A DNA stretch of 64,000 nucleotides from Streptomyces albus subsp. albus (GTDB lineage Bacteria; Actinomycetota; Actinomycetes; Streptomycetales; Streptomycetaceae), in the NCBI RefSeq assembly GCF_000725885.1, contig NZ_JODR01000028.1, positions 25,479 through 89,478 of the forward strand, written 5' to 3'. The notes below the pieces were generated by a model. It was not told the DNA's origin. It was given only the letters and a program-made list of their open reading frames with translations, and did no database searches. This document shows positions 23,263 to 34,966 of the stretch, one piece after another (position 1 is the first letter of the stretch; the number at the start of each line of letters is the position of its first letter). Made by a program: the position numbers and the translations under genes.

Positions 23263-25638
23263 TCACACGGGTGGCTCGGCCGTGCCGGTCTCGTCGCGCG
23301 CCGCCCGGCGCTCCTTGCCGCCGCGCCGGGTGGCGGGGGTGACCGCCTGGGCGAGGTCGTCCAGCGCGTCGGTGAGGAGTTCCGCGGTGCGCAGGGCGAC
23401 GGGCGGCGGGTGCTCGGCCTGGTCCCACCAGCGGGCCAGGGCCTCGTGGACGGCGCCGAGTTCGAGGGGTTCGCTGCGCCGGATGGCGGTGACCGCGGCG
23501 GAGACGGCGGGCGCCAGTGCGGCGGAGAAGTCGGCGGCGCCGGCGTCGGGGGCGGCGTCCCGTTCGGGCAGGTGCGCCTCCAGCAGCATGGTGGCGCGGC
23601 CGAGGGTGACCAGTGCGGACTGGGCCTCGCCCGCGGAGCGGCGGGAGAGCGGGGAGAGGGTGCCGTGGTGGCGGACGGGTTCGGCCTCGGCGCGGCTGAT
23701 GCTCTGTTCCCAGTCCTGGCGGGCGGCGCGGGAGTCCAGGAGGGCTTCCCGCACCTGGCGGGGGGCGCGTTCGGCGGGCTGGGCGAAGGCGTCCATGACG
23801 GCGATGGCGTACCGCCCGGTGGCGGCGAGCCAGTCGGCGAGCCGGTCCCGCAGCAGCGGGGTCTCCCAGGCGGGGAAGAGGGCGTAGCTGAGCATGGCGA
23901 GCACGCCGCCGAGGGCGGTGAGGCCGACGCGTTCGTAGGCCGTCTGGTACCAGTCGGCGCCCAGGATGCCCAGCAGGAAGACGACGTACGCGCCGGTGCA
24001 CAGGGAGGCGATGGCGTACCCGGTGCGCATCAGCAGGTACTGGCAGCAGACGGAGACGACGGCGAGGACGGCGCTCAGATAGGGGCCGGGGCTCGCCAGG
24101 GCCATCACCGTGCCGGCGACGGCGACGCCCAGCAGGGTGCCGACGAAGCGGCCGATGCCGCGTTCGTAGGTGCGGGAGAAGTCGGGCCGCAGCACCATCG
24201 CGGCGGTCAGCGGCACCCAGTAGCCGTGGGCGGGCGGCAGGGCGTTGCCGATGAGGTAGCCGACGGAGGCGACGGCGCTGACCCGCAGCGCGTGCCGCAG
24301 GATGGGCGAGGTCCAGTGGAGTTCGCGGCGCAGGGTGCGCAGGGCGACGGGGACCAGCCCGGCGAGGGTGGGCATGTGGAGGTGGCGTTCGCGGGCGAGC
24401 GCGTGCCCGGCGGCCGGGGTGTGCTTGCCGCCCGCGGCCTTGCTCTCCTCCAGGCGGGCGGCCTCGGACTCCTCGGCGGCCAGGTCCTCGGGGTCGGGTC
24501 CGTAGGGGCCGTCGAGGCTGGCGTCGGCGGTGCGTTCGCGGCCGGGGAAGCCGGGCCGGTGACCCTGGCGGTCGGCCACGTGCCAGGTGACGCGGCCCCA
24601 CAGCCCGCCGCGGGTGACCTCGACGGGTTCCTGGGCGGCTTCGACGGCGTCGTCGGTGAGGGCGATGAGCCGGAGCGCGGCGCGGCGGGCCGGTCCGGAC
24701 AGCACGGGGCCGCTCTTGGGGACTTGGAGGACGTCGAGGGCCTGGTCGGGCAGGCGCACGCGTTCGCCGCGGCGGATGGCGCGGGCGGTGGCGTCCAGCA
24801 CGGTGGCGGCGGCGGCCAGCAGTTCGCGGACCCGGTCGCGTTCGGGTCCGACCATGGGGGCGCCGCCGACCACGGGGTCGGCGAGGGAGGCCAGGACGGG
24901 CCGGAAGCGTTCGGCCAGGGCCCGGTAGCCGTGCAGCTGGCGGGGCCGGCGCCGGGCCTGGCGCGGGGTGACGGCGGCGGCGCTGCGGGCCTCGATCAGG
25001 GGTTCGGGGTCGAAGGGCGCCATCGGGTCGTGCCGCAGCCGGCGGGCGTAGTCGGCGACCCCGGCCAGCGCGTCGGCGAGGGCTTCGCGGCGCTCGCCCC
25101 AGGGCCGGATGGGGAAGAGCACGATGAGTCCGGCCTGCACCACCCCGCCGGCGGCGATGAGCGCGGCGTGGCCGAGCGCGCCGACGACGGAGGTGGGCAG
25201 GTGGACGGTGATGAGCATGACGGTGATGTTGAAGGCGGCCACCACCCCGGAGGTGGGCCCTATCCCCCAGGCCATGCCGGCCAGGAACGCCCACAGGGCG
25301 AGCAGCATCACGAACGCCCACGGCCAGCCCACCAGCAGATAGCCGAGGAAGGTGGAGACGGCCAGCCCGGCGGAGGCGGCCAGGGCGAGCACGGGCCGGG
25401 GCCGCCAGCTGCGCTGGAAGGTGGCGATGCCGGAGGCGAAGGCGCCGAAGGCGCTGGAGACGGCGAGTTGCGGTGTGCCGATCAGCAGTGCCAGTGCGAC
25501 GACGATGCCGACACCGCAGGCGCCCCGTACCGCGAGCAGCGGTGTCAGCGAGGCGCGCTCCACGGTGAGCCCCGAGCGGGCGGTCTCCTTGAGCGCCCGG
25601 AGCCAGGGCAAAGGTGCGGCCTTCAAGTACCCGAGCAT
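23263..25638 (-). CDS. FUSC-family membrane protein (aromatic acid exporter-like)
   Basis: This encodes 791 residues from the ATG at 25636-25638; a GTG at 25686 would add 16 residues. Two blocks of about six hydrophobic helices lie at about 40-170 and 430-560, each with the FUSC pattern. Examples are GACGVGIVVALALLIGTPQ, WAFLAGMAWGIGPTSGVVAA, and the second-block motif YWVPLTAAMVLRPDFSRTYE, then RGIGRFVGTLLGVAVAGTV. A cytoplasmic region separates and follows the blocks. Relatives such as AaeB export aromatic acids; the substrate is not known. It is downstream of mmsA but behind a terminator, with a -10 box TAGGCT 7 bases before ATG, so it is probably a separate leaderless unit. Confidence 0.85.
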   Translation of the reverse strand: MLGYLKAAPLPWLRALKETARSGLTVERASLTPLLAVRGACGVGIVVALALLIGTPQLAVSSAFGAFASGIATFQRSWRPRPVLALAASAGLAVSTFLGYLLVGWPWAFVMLLALWAFLAGMAWGIGPTSGVVAAFNITVMLITVHLPTSVVGALGHAALIAAGGVVQAGLIVLFPIRPWGERREALADALAGVADYARRLRHDPMAPFDPEPLIEARSAAAVTPRQARRRPRQLHGYRALAERFRPVLASLADPVVGGAPMVGPERDRVRELLAAAATVLDATARAIRRGERVRLPDQALDVLQVPKSGPVLSGPARRAALRLIALTDDAVEAAQEPVEVTRGGLWGRVTWHVADRQGHRPGFPGRERTADASLDGPYGPDPEDLAAEESEAARLEESKAAGGKHTPAAGHALARERHLHMPTLAGLVPVALRTLRRELHWTSPILRHALRVSAVASVGYLIGNALPPAHGYWVPLTAAMVLRPDFSRTYERGIGRFVGTLLGVAVAGTVMALASPGPYLSAVLAVVSVCCQYLLMRTGYAIASLCTGAYVVFLLGILGADWYQTAYERVGLTALGGVLAMLSYALFPAWETPLLRDRLADWLAATGRYAIAVMDAFAQPAERAPRQVREALLDSRAARQDWEQSISRAEAEPVRHHGTLSPLSRRSAGEAQSALVTLGRATMLLEAHLPERDAAPDAGAADFSAALAPAVSAAVTAIRRSEPLELGAVHEALARWWDQAEHPPPVALRTAELLTDALDDLAQAVTPATRRGGKERRAARDETGTAEPPV

Positions 25639-25645
25639 GCGATCG

Positions 25646-25651
25646 AGCCTA
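25646..25651 (-). promoter_or_regulatory. -10 box TAGGCT, predicted leaderless start for the FUSC gene
   Basis: Minus-strand TAGGCT is followed by 7 bases and then the ATG at 25638, matching leaderless geometry and deciding against the upstream GTG. Confidence 0.5.
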
Positions 25652-25694
25652 TCGAGAAAGAATTCAAAGAGGGGCAGACGGGGCACAGCAGACA

Positions 25695-25733
25695 GCGCCC
25701 CGCCGCCCTCCGGGCGGGAGGGCGGCGGGGTGC
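25695..25733 (-). terminator. terminator after mmsA
   Basis: A 17-bp stem (GCGCCCCGCCGCCCTCC with its complement, one G-T pair) with a 5-base loop lies 20 bases past the mmsA stop. Confidence 0.75.
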
Positions 25734-25752
25734 GGGCCGGGCCTTCGCCCGG

Positions 25753-27249
<1,497 letters not shown>

Positions 27250-27310
27250 GGGCTGGGACCTTTCTCAACGGGGGTGCTGCCGGCTCACGCGGAGCCTCGT
27301 CGCGGGGCTG

Positions 27311-29197
27311 TCACAGATGGCGCCGCCGGCCTGCGCGGCGGCGCTCGTACGCGGCGCGGGCCGCGCGGGCGGCCGGCCGCTGCGAGGTCTCGGCGACCGC
27401 CACGTCCCACCACGCCTGGGGGCCGGGCGGGGGCACGTCCGGGTCGGGGTCGGTCTCGACGTGGACGCAGGTGGGCCGGTCGGAGGCGCGGGCCGCGGCC
27501 AGCGCCTCCCGCAACTCGCCCCAGGTGGCGGCCCGGTGGACGTCCATGCCCAGTGAGGCGGCGTTGGCGGCCAGATCGACGGGCAGCGGCGCCCCGGTGT
27601 AGCCGCCGTCGGCGTCGCGGAACCGGTAGGCGGTGCCGAACCGTTCGGCGCCGGTCTGCTCGGAGAGCCCGCCGATGGAGGCGTAGCCGTGGTTCTGCAC
27701 CAGCACGACGTTGATGTCGATGCCCTCCTGGACGGCGGTGACGATCTCGGTGGGCAGCATCAGATAGGTGCCGTCGCCCACCAGCGCCCACACCGGGTTG
27801 CCGGGCGCGGCCATCCGCACCCCGATGGCGGCGGGAATCTCGTAGCCCATGCAGGAGTAGCCGTACTCGACGTGGTACTGGTGCGGCGAGCGGGCCCGCC
27901 ACAGCTTGTGCAGGTCGCCGGGCATCGACCCGGCGGCGTTGATGACCACGTCCTCGTCCCCGACGACGGCGTCGAGGGCGCCGAGCACCTGCGTCTGGGA
28001 GGGCCGGGCCGTCTCGTCGAACGGGTGCGGGGCGAACGCCTCGGCGACGACGCGGTCCCACGCCTCCTTGCCGCGGGCGTACTCGGTCTCGTAGTCGGGC
28101 ACCACGCGGTGGCCGCGCAGCGCACCGGTCAGCGCCTCCAGCGCGGCCCGCGCGTCGGCGACGACGCCGAGCGCGCCCATCTTGTGGCTGTCGAAGGCGG
28201 CGATGTTGACGTTGAGGAACCGGGCGCCGGGGGCGAAGAGGGTGCCGGAGGCGGTGGTGAAGTCGGTCCACCGGGTGCCGACGCCGATCAAGAGGTCCGC
28301 GCTGCCGGCCAGTTCGTCGGCGACGGCCGTGCCGGTGTGGCCGATCCCGCCCACGTCGCACGGGTGGTCGAAGCGCAGCGCGCCCTTGCCGGCCTGGGTG
28401 GACGCCACCGGGATGCCCGTCGCGTCGGCGAAGGACGCCAGCGCCTCCTGGGCCTCGCTGTGCCTCACGCCGCCGCCCGCCACCAGGAGGGGACGGCGGG
28501 CGGCGCGGACCGCCTGGGCGGCCTCGGCCAGCACGGACGGCTCCGGTGCCGGGCGGGGCACGCGCCAGGTCCGTTCGGCGAAGAACTCCTCGGGCCAGTC
28601 GTAGGCCTCCGTCTGCACGTCCTGCGGCAGCGCGAGGGTGACGGCGCCCGTCTCGGCCGGGTCGGTGAGCACCCGGGCGGCGGCGAGCGCGGCGGGGATC
28701 AGCGCCTCGGGCCGCAGCACCCGGTCGAAGTAGCGGGAGACGGGCCGCAGCGCGTCGTTGACGGAGACGTCGCCCGCGTACGGCACCTCCAGCTGCTGGA
28801 GCACCGGGTCGGCGACGCGGGTGGCGAACACGTCGCCGGGCAGCAGCAGGACGGGCAGCCGGTTGATGGTGGCCAGGGCGGCGCCGGTGACCAGGTTGGT
28901 GGCGCCGGGACCGATGGAGGTGGTGACGGCCTGGGTGGACAGCCGGTTGCGCCGGCGGGCGAAGCCGACGGCGGCGTGCACCATGGCCTGTTCGTTACGG
29001 CCCTGGAGGAAGGGCAGGGGCGCGCCGGGGCCCTGCCCGCTCTCGACGAGTGCCTGCCCGAGGCCGGCGACGTTGCCGTGCCCGAAGACGCCCCAGCAGG
29101 CTTCGACGAGCCGGTGGCGCTCCCCGTCGCGTTCGGTGTACTGGGCGGCGAGGAAACGCACGAGTGCCTGTGCGACGGTCAGCCTGACGGTCGTCAC
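27311..29197 (-). CDS. iolD: 3D-(3,5/4)-trihydroxycyclohexane-1,2-dione hydrolase IolD
   Basis: This encodes 628 residues from a GTG that overlaps the iolB stop (GTGA), with GGGGAGAG upstream. It is a thiamine-diphosphate enzyme: GPGATNLVTGAALATINRLP in the Pyr domain, and in the PP domain the Mg/ThDP motif GDGTYLMLPTEIVTAVQEGI followed by NVVLVQNHGYASIGG. AAGSMPGDLHKLWRARSPHQ and YHVEYGYSCMGYEIP are IolD hallmarks. It opens the inositol ring-derived diketone in the pathway. Family length is 600-650 residues. Confidence 0.95.
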   Translation of the reverse strand: MTTVRLTVAQALVRFLAAQYTERDGERHRLVEACWGVFGHGNVAGLGQALVESGQGPGAPLPFLQGRNEQAMVHAAVGFARRRNRLSTQAVTTSIGPGATNLVTGAALATINRLPVLLLPGDVFATRVADPVLQQLEVPYAGDVSVNDALRPVSRYFDRVLRPEALIPAALAAARVLTDPAETGAVTLALPQDVQTEAYDWPEEFFAERTWRVPRPAPEPSVLAEAAQAVRAARRPLLVAGGGVRHSEAQEALASFADATGIPVASTQAGKGALRFDHPCDVGGIGHTGTAVADELAGSADLLIGVGTRWTDFTTASGTLFAPGARFLNVNIAAFDSHKMGALGVVADARAALEALTGALRGHRVVPDYETEYARGKEAWDRVVAEAFAPHPFDETARPSQTQVLGALDAVVGDEDVVINAAGSMPGDLHKLWRARSPHQYHVEYGYSCMGYEIPAAIGVRMAAPGNPVWALVGDGTYLMLPTEIVTAVQEGIDINVVLVQNHGYASIGGLSEQTGAERFGTAYRFRDADGGYTGAPLPVDLAANAASLGMDVHRAATWGELREALAAARASDRPTCVHVETDPDPDVPPPGPQAWWDVAVAETSQRPAARAARAAYERRRAGRRRHL

Positions 29198-30183
29198 CGC
29201 TCTCCCCTTTCCCGCGAGTTTCCCCGCGAATTTCCCCACGAGTCGCCCCGCGTGCCGCCCGGCGCCGCCACCGGCCCCGGCAGCGAACCGCCCGAAGCTG
29301 CGGATTCCTTCGCCTCGTACAGCGGAAGCCTTGGATCCACAGGCGTTTCGGCCCACGTGCCACGAATCCACGCGTGATCTGGATGGTCGCAGATAAGCCA
29401 CGCGCGATCCACCCCCGGCCCGGCCATCACGTTCAGGTAGTACATGTCGTGGCCGGGCGCCGCCATGGAGGGACCGTGCCAGCCGTCCGGGATCAGCACC
29501 GCGTCGCCGCCGCGCACCTCGGCGAGCACATCGGTGCCGGTGCCGTGACCGCTGGGGCTGACCCGCTGGTAGCCGAAGCCATCCGTCGCGCCGTGCGGGG
29601 CGATCTCGTAGTAGTAGATCTCCTCCAGCGCGCTCTCGACGCCCTCCCGGTGCTCGTCGTGCTTGTGCGGCGGGTAGGACGACCAGTTGCCGCCGGGGGT
29701 GAGCACCTCCACGGCGATCAGCTTGTCCGCCTCGAAGACGTCCGCCGCCGCGAAGTTGTTGACCTGCCGCGAGCACTGGCCGGCCCCGCGCAACTCGACG
29801 GGCACGTCCCCGGCGGCGCCGTACCGCACCGGCAGCCGCCGCCGGCAGCGGGCCCCCGGCAGCGCGAACCGGCCGCCCGCCGCGCTGCTGAGGCGGACCC
29901 GGGCGTCCCTGGGCACGTACGCGAAGTCGCTGACGGCCGCGAAGACGCTCTCCCGGCCGTGCAGCCGCAGCGTGGTGCCCTCCGCCTCCACGGTGCAGCC
30001 GCCCGACAGCGGCAGCACGAGCCATTCGCTCTCCCCCGTCTCGAACGTCAGCTCCCCGCCGGGCGGCAGCCGCAGCACCCGCAGCGAGGAGTGCTCCCAG
30101 CCCGCACCCGGCGGGGTGATCTCCAGTTCGTACGGTCCGCACGCGGCCTTGCCCGCCCGCAGATGGAATGTGCCGACCGTCAT
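29194..30183 (-). CDS. iolB: 5-deoxy-glucuronate isomerase IolB
   Basis: This encodes 329 residues from ATG 30181-30183 (longer than the usual 270-300; the extra part is the Gly/Ser/Arg-rich C-terminus after EAKESAASGG). It is a bicupin: first cupin at about 40-150, second at about 165-290. The metal ligand cluster is NWSSYPPHKHDEHREG, followed by EEIYYYEIAPHGATDGFGYQ and DAVLIPDGWHGPSMAAPGHD. It converts 5-deoxy-glucuronate to 2-deoxy-5-keto-gluconate. It overlaps iolD and follows the aldolase-like gene closely. Confidence 0.95.
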   Translation of the reverse strand: MTVGTFHLRAGKAACGPYELEITPPGAGWEHSSLRVLRLPPGGELTFETGESEWLVLPLSGGCTVEAEGTTLRLHGRESVFAAVSDFAYVPRDARVRLSSAAGGRFALPGARCRRRLPVRYGAAGDVPVELRGAGQCSRQVNNFAAADVFEADKLIAVEVLTPGGNWSSYPPHKHDEHREGVESALEEIYYYEIAPHGATDGFGYQRVSPSGHGTGTDVLAEVRGGDAVLIPDGWHGPSMAAPGHDMYYLNVMAGPGVDRAWLICDHPDHAWIRGTWAETPVDPRLPLYEAKESAASGGSLPGPVAAPGGTRGDSWGNSRGNSRERGER

Positions 30184-30197
30184 GTCACCAGCCCCTT

Positions 30198-31085
30198 TCA
30201 CAGCAGTCCGACGGCGGTGTCCACGGCCGCGCCCACGTCGCCGTCGGCCGGGTAGAGCAGGGAGCGCCCGACGACCAGCCCCCGCACGGTCGGCAGGCTG
30301 AGCGCCTTGCGCCACTTCTCGTACACGCCCTCCTGGTCGCCTCCCGCCTCCCCGCCCAGCAGCACGACGGGCAGCGTGGAGGACTCGCACACCCACGCCA
30401 TCTCGTCCGGGTCGGCGGTCACCGGGAGTTTCAGCCAGGTGTAGGCGGAGGTGCCGCCCAGTCCGGAGGCGATGGCCACCGAGCGGGCGACGGCCGGGCC
30501 GCTCAGATCGCTGGTCACCCTGCCGTCCACCCGGCCGGTCAGGAAAGGTTCGACGAAGACGGGCAGCCGGCGGGCGGCCATCTCGTCGATGGCGCGGGAG
30601 GCGGCGTGCAGGGTGCGCAGCGAACCCGGGTCGTCGTAGTCGATGCGCAGCAGCAGCTTGCCCCCGTCGAAGCGCAGCCGCTCGATGTCCTGGGCGCGGT
30701 GCCCGGTGAAGCGGTCGTCCAGCTCGAAGGCGGCGCCGGCCAGTCCGCCCCGGTTCATCGAGCCGAGCGCCACCTTGTGCTCCAGTGCGCCGAGCAGCAG
30801 CAGATCCTCCAGGATGTCGGCGGTGGCCAGCACCCCGTCCACCCCGGGCCGCGAGAGCGCCAGGACGAGACGTTCCAGCAGTTCGGCGCGGTTGGCCATG
30901 GCGAGCGCGTCGTCGCCCACGGCCAGCGCGCCGCGCGCCGGGTGGTCGGCGGCGACGATCAACAGCCGTCCGCTGCCGCTCACCAGCGGCCGGCGCGCCC
31001 GCCGCGCCGCAGCCTGGGCGATGGCCTCCGGATGCCGCATCCGCACGGACGTCAGCTCGGCGATGCTGATGCGGGTGCTGGTCAC
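30198..31085 (-). CDS. Cgl0159-like (beta/alpha)8 aldolase-type protein of the iol operon
   Basis: This encodes 295 residues from a GTG at 31083-31085. Features include RLLIVAADHPARGALAVGDD, DGVLATADILEDLLLLGALE, HKVALGSMNRGGLAGAAFE, KLLLRIDYDDPGSLRTLHAA and STLPVVLLGGEAGGDQEGVY, a class-I-aldolase-like barrel. Such proteins sit between iolC and iolB in actinomycetes. They are the likely counterpart of IolJ, cleaving 2-deoxy-5-keto-gluconate-6-phosphate to DHAP and malonate-semialdehyde. That role is inferred from position and fold. No other IolJ is present in the window. Confidence 0.85.
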   Translation of the reverse strand: MTSTRISIAELTSVRMRHPEAIAQAAARRARRPLVSGSGRLLIVAADHPARGALAVGDDALAMANRAELLERLVLALSRPGVDGVLATADILEDLLLLGALEHKVALGSMNRGGLAGAAFELDDRFTGHRAQDIERLRFDGGKLLLRIDYDDPGSLRTLHAASRAIDEMAARRLPVFVEPFLTGRVDGRVTSDLSGPAVARSVAIASGLGGTSAYTWLKLPVTADPDEMAWVCESSTLPVVLLGGEAGGDQEGVYEKWRKALSLPTVRGLVVGRSLLYPADGDVGAAVDTAVGLL

Positions 31086-31167
31086 GGCGGGCTCGCTTTC
31101 GACGGCGGGCGGGGCGGGATCGGCCCGGACGGCGGCGGGGAGGACAGCGGCTCCCGCGCGGGACGGC

Positions 31168-32157
31168 TCAGGAGCGCAGCAACTCCTCGACCTGCTGCGG
31201 CGTGGGCATCGCGGAGGAGCAGGCCAGCCGGGAGGCGACCAGTGCCCCCGCCGCGTTCGCGTACCGCATGACCCGCTCCAACTCCCAGCCGGCCAGCAGC
31301 CCGTGGCACAGCGCGCCGCCGAACGCGTCACCCGCGCCCAGCCCGTTGACGACCTCCACCGGATGCGGGGGCACCTCGGCGACGGTGCCGTCCGCGCGGA
31401 CCGCCAGCACCCCCTTGGGCCCCTGTTTGACGACGGCCAGCTCGGCGCCCGCCGCCAGCAGGGCCTCGGCGCAGGCGTGCGGCTCGCGGGCACCGGTGGC
31501 CACGGCGCACTCCGCGAGGTTGCCGACGGCGACGGTGGCGTGGGCGAGGGCCGCCCGGTAGTGGGGCCGCGCCGCCTCGGCCGCCTCGTCCTCGGTCAGC
31601 TGCCCGTCGCGGCCCGCGCCCCAGAACATGGGCCGCCAGTCCAGGTCGAAGACGGTGGCGACGCTCCGTCCGCGCCCGGCGTCGCGGGCGGCGAGCGCGG
31701 CGAGGGTGGCGTCCCGGCTGGGCTGCTCGCACAGCCCGGTGCCGGTCATCCAGAAGATGCGGGCGGCGGCGATCCCGGCCAGGTCGAGCTCGTCGGCGCG
31801 CAGTTCGAGATCCGGCGCCTTGGGCTGCCGGTAGAAGTAGAGGGGGAAGTCGTCGGGCGGGAAGATCTCGCAGAACGTCACCGGAGTGGGGTACGCCCCC
31901 ACGGCGCTCACCCAGCGGTCGTCCACACCGAAGCCGCGCAGCGCCTCCCGGCAGTAGCTGCCGAACGGATCATCGCCCGTGCGGGTGATCACCGCGCTGG
32001 TGCGGCCCAGCCGGGCGGCGGCCACGGCCACGTTGGTGGCGGAGCCGCCGAGGAACCTGCCGAAGGTCTCGACGTGCTGGAGCGGCACCCCGGTGCGCAG
32101 CGGGTAGATGTCCACCCCGATCCGGCCCATGGTGACCACGTCGTGCGGCTCGGTCAT
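31168..32157 (-). CDS. iolC: 5-dehydro-2-deoxygluconokinase IolC
   Basis: This encodes 329 residues of the PfkB family. The substrate-binding start TMGRIGVDIYPLRTGVPLQH and the GGSATNVAVAAARLG glycine motif are present. The signature is PVEVVNGLGAGDAFGGALCH with the catalytic Asp. It phosphorylates 2-deoxy-5-keto-gluconate. ATG 32155-32157 follows GGAG at good spacing and three GAGGGAG-like words. It is the first gene of the iolC-aldolase-iolB-iolD-mmsA operon. Confidence 0.94.
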   Translation of the reverse strand: MTEPHDVVTMGRIGVDIYPLRTGVPLQHVETFGRFLGGSATNVAVAAARLGRTSAVITRTGDDPFGSYCREALRGFGVDDRWVSAVGAYPTPVTFCEIFPPDDFPLYFYRQPKAPDLELRADELDLAGIAAARIFWMTGTGLCEQPSRDATLAALAARDAGRGRSVATVFDLDWRPMFWGAGRDGQLTEDEAAEAARPHYRAALAHATVAVGNLAECAVATGAREPHACAEALLAAGAELAVVKQGPKGVLAVRADGTVAEVPPHPVEVVNGLGAGDAFGGALCHGLLAGWELERVMRYANAAGALVASRLACSSAMPTPQQVEELLRS

Positions 32158-32172
32158 GGCTCCGGTCCCCTC

Positions 32173-32200
32173 TCCCTCGCGCTCCCTCGCGCTCCCTCGC
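32173..32200. repeat. tandem 10-bp repeats just upstream of iolC
   Basis: GCTCCCTCGC is repeated two full times plus a partial copy on the plus strand, giving consecutive GAGGGAG words on the minus-strand leader of iolC. They end about 15 bases before the ATG. Confidence 0.75.
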
Positions 32201-32244
32201 GGCCCCTGCGCCCAACCCCCGCCCCCGGGGCTGCTGCCCGGCAC

Positions 32245-32289
32245 ATCGTCCGTCGGCCCGGAGACGACTGTCAATGCTTTGTCCTTACA
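32245..32289 (-). promoter_or_regulatory. candidate iol promoter and operator (TTGACA and TGTAAGGAC)
   Basis: On the minus strand TTGACA (32274-32269) is followed after 18 bases by GACGAT. The word TGTAAGGACAAAG lies immediately upstream (32289-32277). The TGTCCTTACA-type word resembles regulator sites in front of streptomycete inositol genes, but this is from general recall only. Confidence 0.45.
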
Positions 32290-32460
32290 TCATGACCTGG
32301 CCCCGGCCCGGCCTCGGGGCGGGCTCAGGCAATGTCACGGTTCCACCGGCCGACTGTCACAGCCCGCCGACAGCCCCCTGCCACCACTCGCCCCGCCTCG
32401 TTTCACCGGAGACCGACCACGGGACCGGCCCCCCGCCGGCCAATCCGGGAGGTGCGAGAG

Positions 32461-32655
32461 ATGACCGACCAGCGGCTCTGGTCGTACAAGGAGATCGCCG
32501 CGCACATCGGCGTCAAGCCCGACACCGTGCGCTCCTACAAGAAGCACGGCCTGCTGCCGTCGCCCGATCTGGTGGAGGCGGGCAAGCCCTACTGGTTCGC
32601 GGACACCGTCCGCGAGTGGGTCACCCGCAGACCGGGGCACCGCGGTGGCCGGTGA
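32461..32655 (+). CDS. 64-residue helix-turn-helix (MerR/AlpA-like) DNA-binding protein
   Basis: This encodes 64 residues from ATG 32461, which follows GGAGGTG. RLWSYKEIAAHIGVKPDTVR, SYKKHGLLPSPDLVEAGKPY and WFADTVREWV form a winged HTH as in excisionase- or MerR-type small proteins. There is no effector domain. It may regulate the divergent iol operon or the downstream copper chaperone gene, but nothing in the sequence proves either. The last codons approach the CsoR-type promoter of the next gene. Confidence 0.8.
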   Translation: MTDQRLWSYKEIAAHIGVKPDTVRSYKKHGLLPSPDLVEAGKPYWFADTVREWVTRRPGHRGGR

Positions 32656-32724
32656 GGCGCCGGCCGCCCCGGACAGCCCGGCGGCGACGGGCGCCGGGGC
32701 CGGTGCGCACGGCTCCGACCTCGG

Positions 32725-32753
32725 TTGGCACATACCCCGCAGGGGTATATTCT
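32725..32753 (+). promoter_or_regulatory. CsoR-type operator overlapping a promoter
   Basis: A perfect ATACCCC-GCA-GGGGTAT palindrome (32732-32748) lies between TTGGCA (32725-32730) and TATTCT (32748-32753), 17 bases apart. This matches the copper-sensing CsoR site in position and sequence, so copper should release repression of the next gene. Confidence 0.8.
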
Positions 32754-32815
32754 GGCCCGCGTGCGGCCACCCGCCACCGGCCGGCCGCATCCCGTACGAG
32801 AGCGAGGAGTGGGCC

Positions 32816-33034
32816 ATGAGCACCGTCACGACCACCTACAAGGTTTCCGGTATGACCTGCGGCCACTGCGAGGGCGCGGTGACCGAGGAGATCTCCAGGA
32901 TCGAGGGCGTCTCCTCGGTGAAGGCCGTGGCCGCCTCCGGCGAGGTCACCGTCACCTCGGCCGCCGACCTGGACGACGCCGCCGTGCGCGAGGCCGTCGA
33001 CGAGGCCGGCTACGAACTGGTGGGCCGGGCCTGA
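32816..33034 (+). CDS. copZ: copper chaperone (HMA domain, CopZ-like)
   Basis: This encodes 72 residues from ATG 32816, with GAGGAG upstream. YKVSGMTCGHCEGAVTEEIS carries the CxxC metal site of the HMA fold; VSSVKAVAASGEVTVTS and DEAGYELVG complete the domain. It binds Cu(I) and delivers it to a CopA-type ATPase. A CsoR-type operator sits at its promoter, which supports the copper role. The usual copA neighbour is absent: a terminator follows directly, so this is a single-gene unit. Confidence 0.92.
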   Translation: MSTVTTTYKVSGMTCGHCEGAVTEEISRIEGVSSVKAVAASGEVTVTSAADLDDAAVREAVDEAGYELVGRA

Positions 33035-33087
33035 CCGCCGCACCCCGGCCCGTCACCACGACGGGTGCCGGAGCCGGGAACGGCAAA

Positions 33088-33141
33088 AAGCGCCCCGTCG
33101 CACGAGTCCCCCCACGGGCCCGTCGACGGGGCGCTTCTCTA
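33088..33141 (+). terminator. terminator after copZ
   Basis: AAGCGCCCCGTCG pairs with CGACGGGGCGCTT (13 bp, 23-base loop) and is followed by TCTCT. AAAAA on the other side gives a T-tail for the minus strand as well. Confidence 0.75.
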
Positions 33142-33438
33142 TCCCGGTCATGGATTCCCCCCACGGGATCCTGGCCGGGCGCTCTTCGGGTGGACGCACG
33201 GTCGGGAGGGCCGCTCAAAGCTCCCCGGGCGCGTTCACCGTTCCTTCACCTCGCATCCGCCCCCCAAGACGGATCCGAAGCAGGGCGAGGGCTCCGCCGG
33301 GAGGCCCACGCCACCCGGTTAGACCCACGAACCCTGCCTATGGTTACCCCCCAATTTCTGTGACCTACGTCTCTTCGTCAAGCTCCACAAACGGAGGGGT
33401 GAATTCCGCCGATGCGCACGCGAACCGCACAAGCGGAA

Positions 33439-33464
33439 GGCCCCGGTCCATCGGGACCGGGGCC
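33439..33464 (-). terminator. terminator after citrate synthase gene
   Basis: A perfect 11-bp stem GGCCCCGGTCC/GGACCGGGGCC with an ATCG loop lies 37 bases past the stop codon of the gene on the minus strand. Confidence 0.75.
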
Positions 33465-33500
33465 TCGGGCAGGCGGGGCGGGGACGCCGCGTCGGACCGC

Positions 33501-34805
<1,305 letters not shown>

Positions 34806-34966
34806 GTCATCCCTCACCGACGTAGTGCCTCTTCTTCGAGGTGCCCTGACTACTTCCACTCTCCCTTATCCAGCGCCGTGCGGTGCACTGGGGGTCAGCC
34901 AGAGGGCTCCATGGTGGCACGGAGTGCCGCCTATCCGGCTATCCTGCACCCTCCTGGCCGTCATGG

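Larger units (their letters stand above)
32158..32460. other. divergent intergenic region between iolC and the small HTH gene
   Basis: About 300 bases without a gene. It holds the iol operon promoter/operator candidate at 32245-32289, the 10-bp repeats at 32173-32200, and two TGTCAC words (32333-32356 area) in the leader of the HTH gene. Confidence 0.6.
33035..33500. other. intergenic region between copZ and citrate synthase (convergent)
   Basis: About 465 bases with no gene. It holds the copZ terminator (33088-33141) and the citrate synthase terminator (33439-33464); the middle part is unremarkable. Confidence 0.6.
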
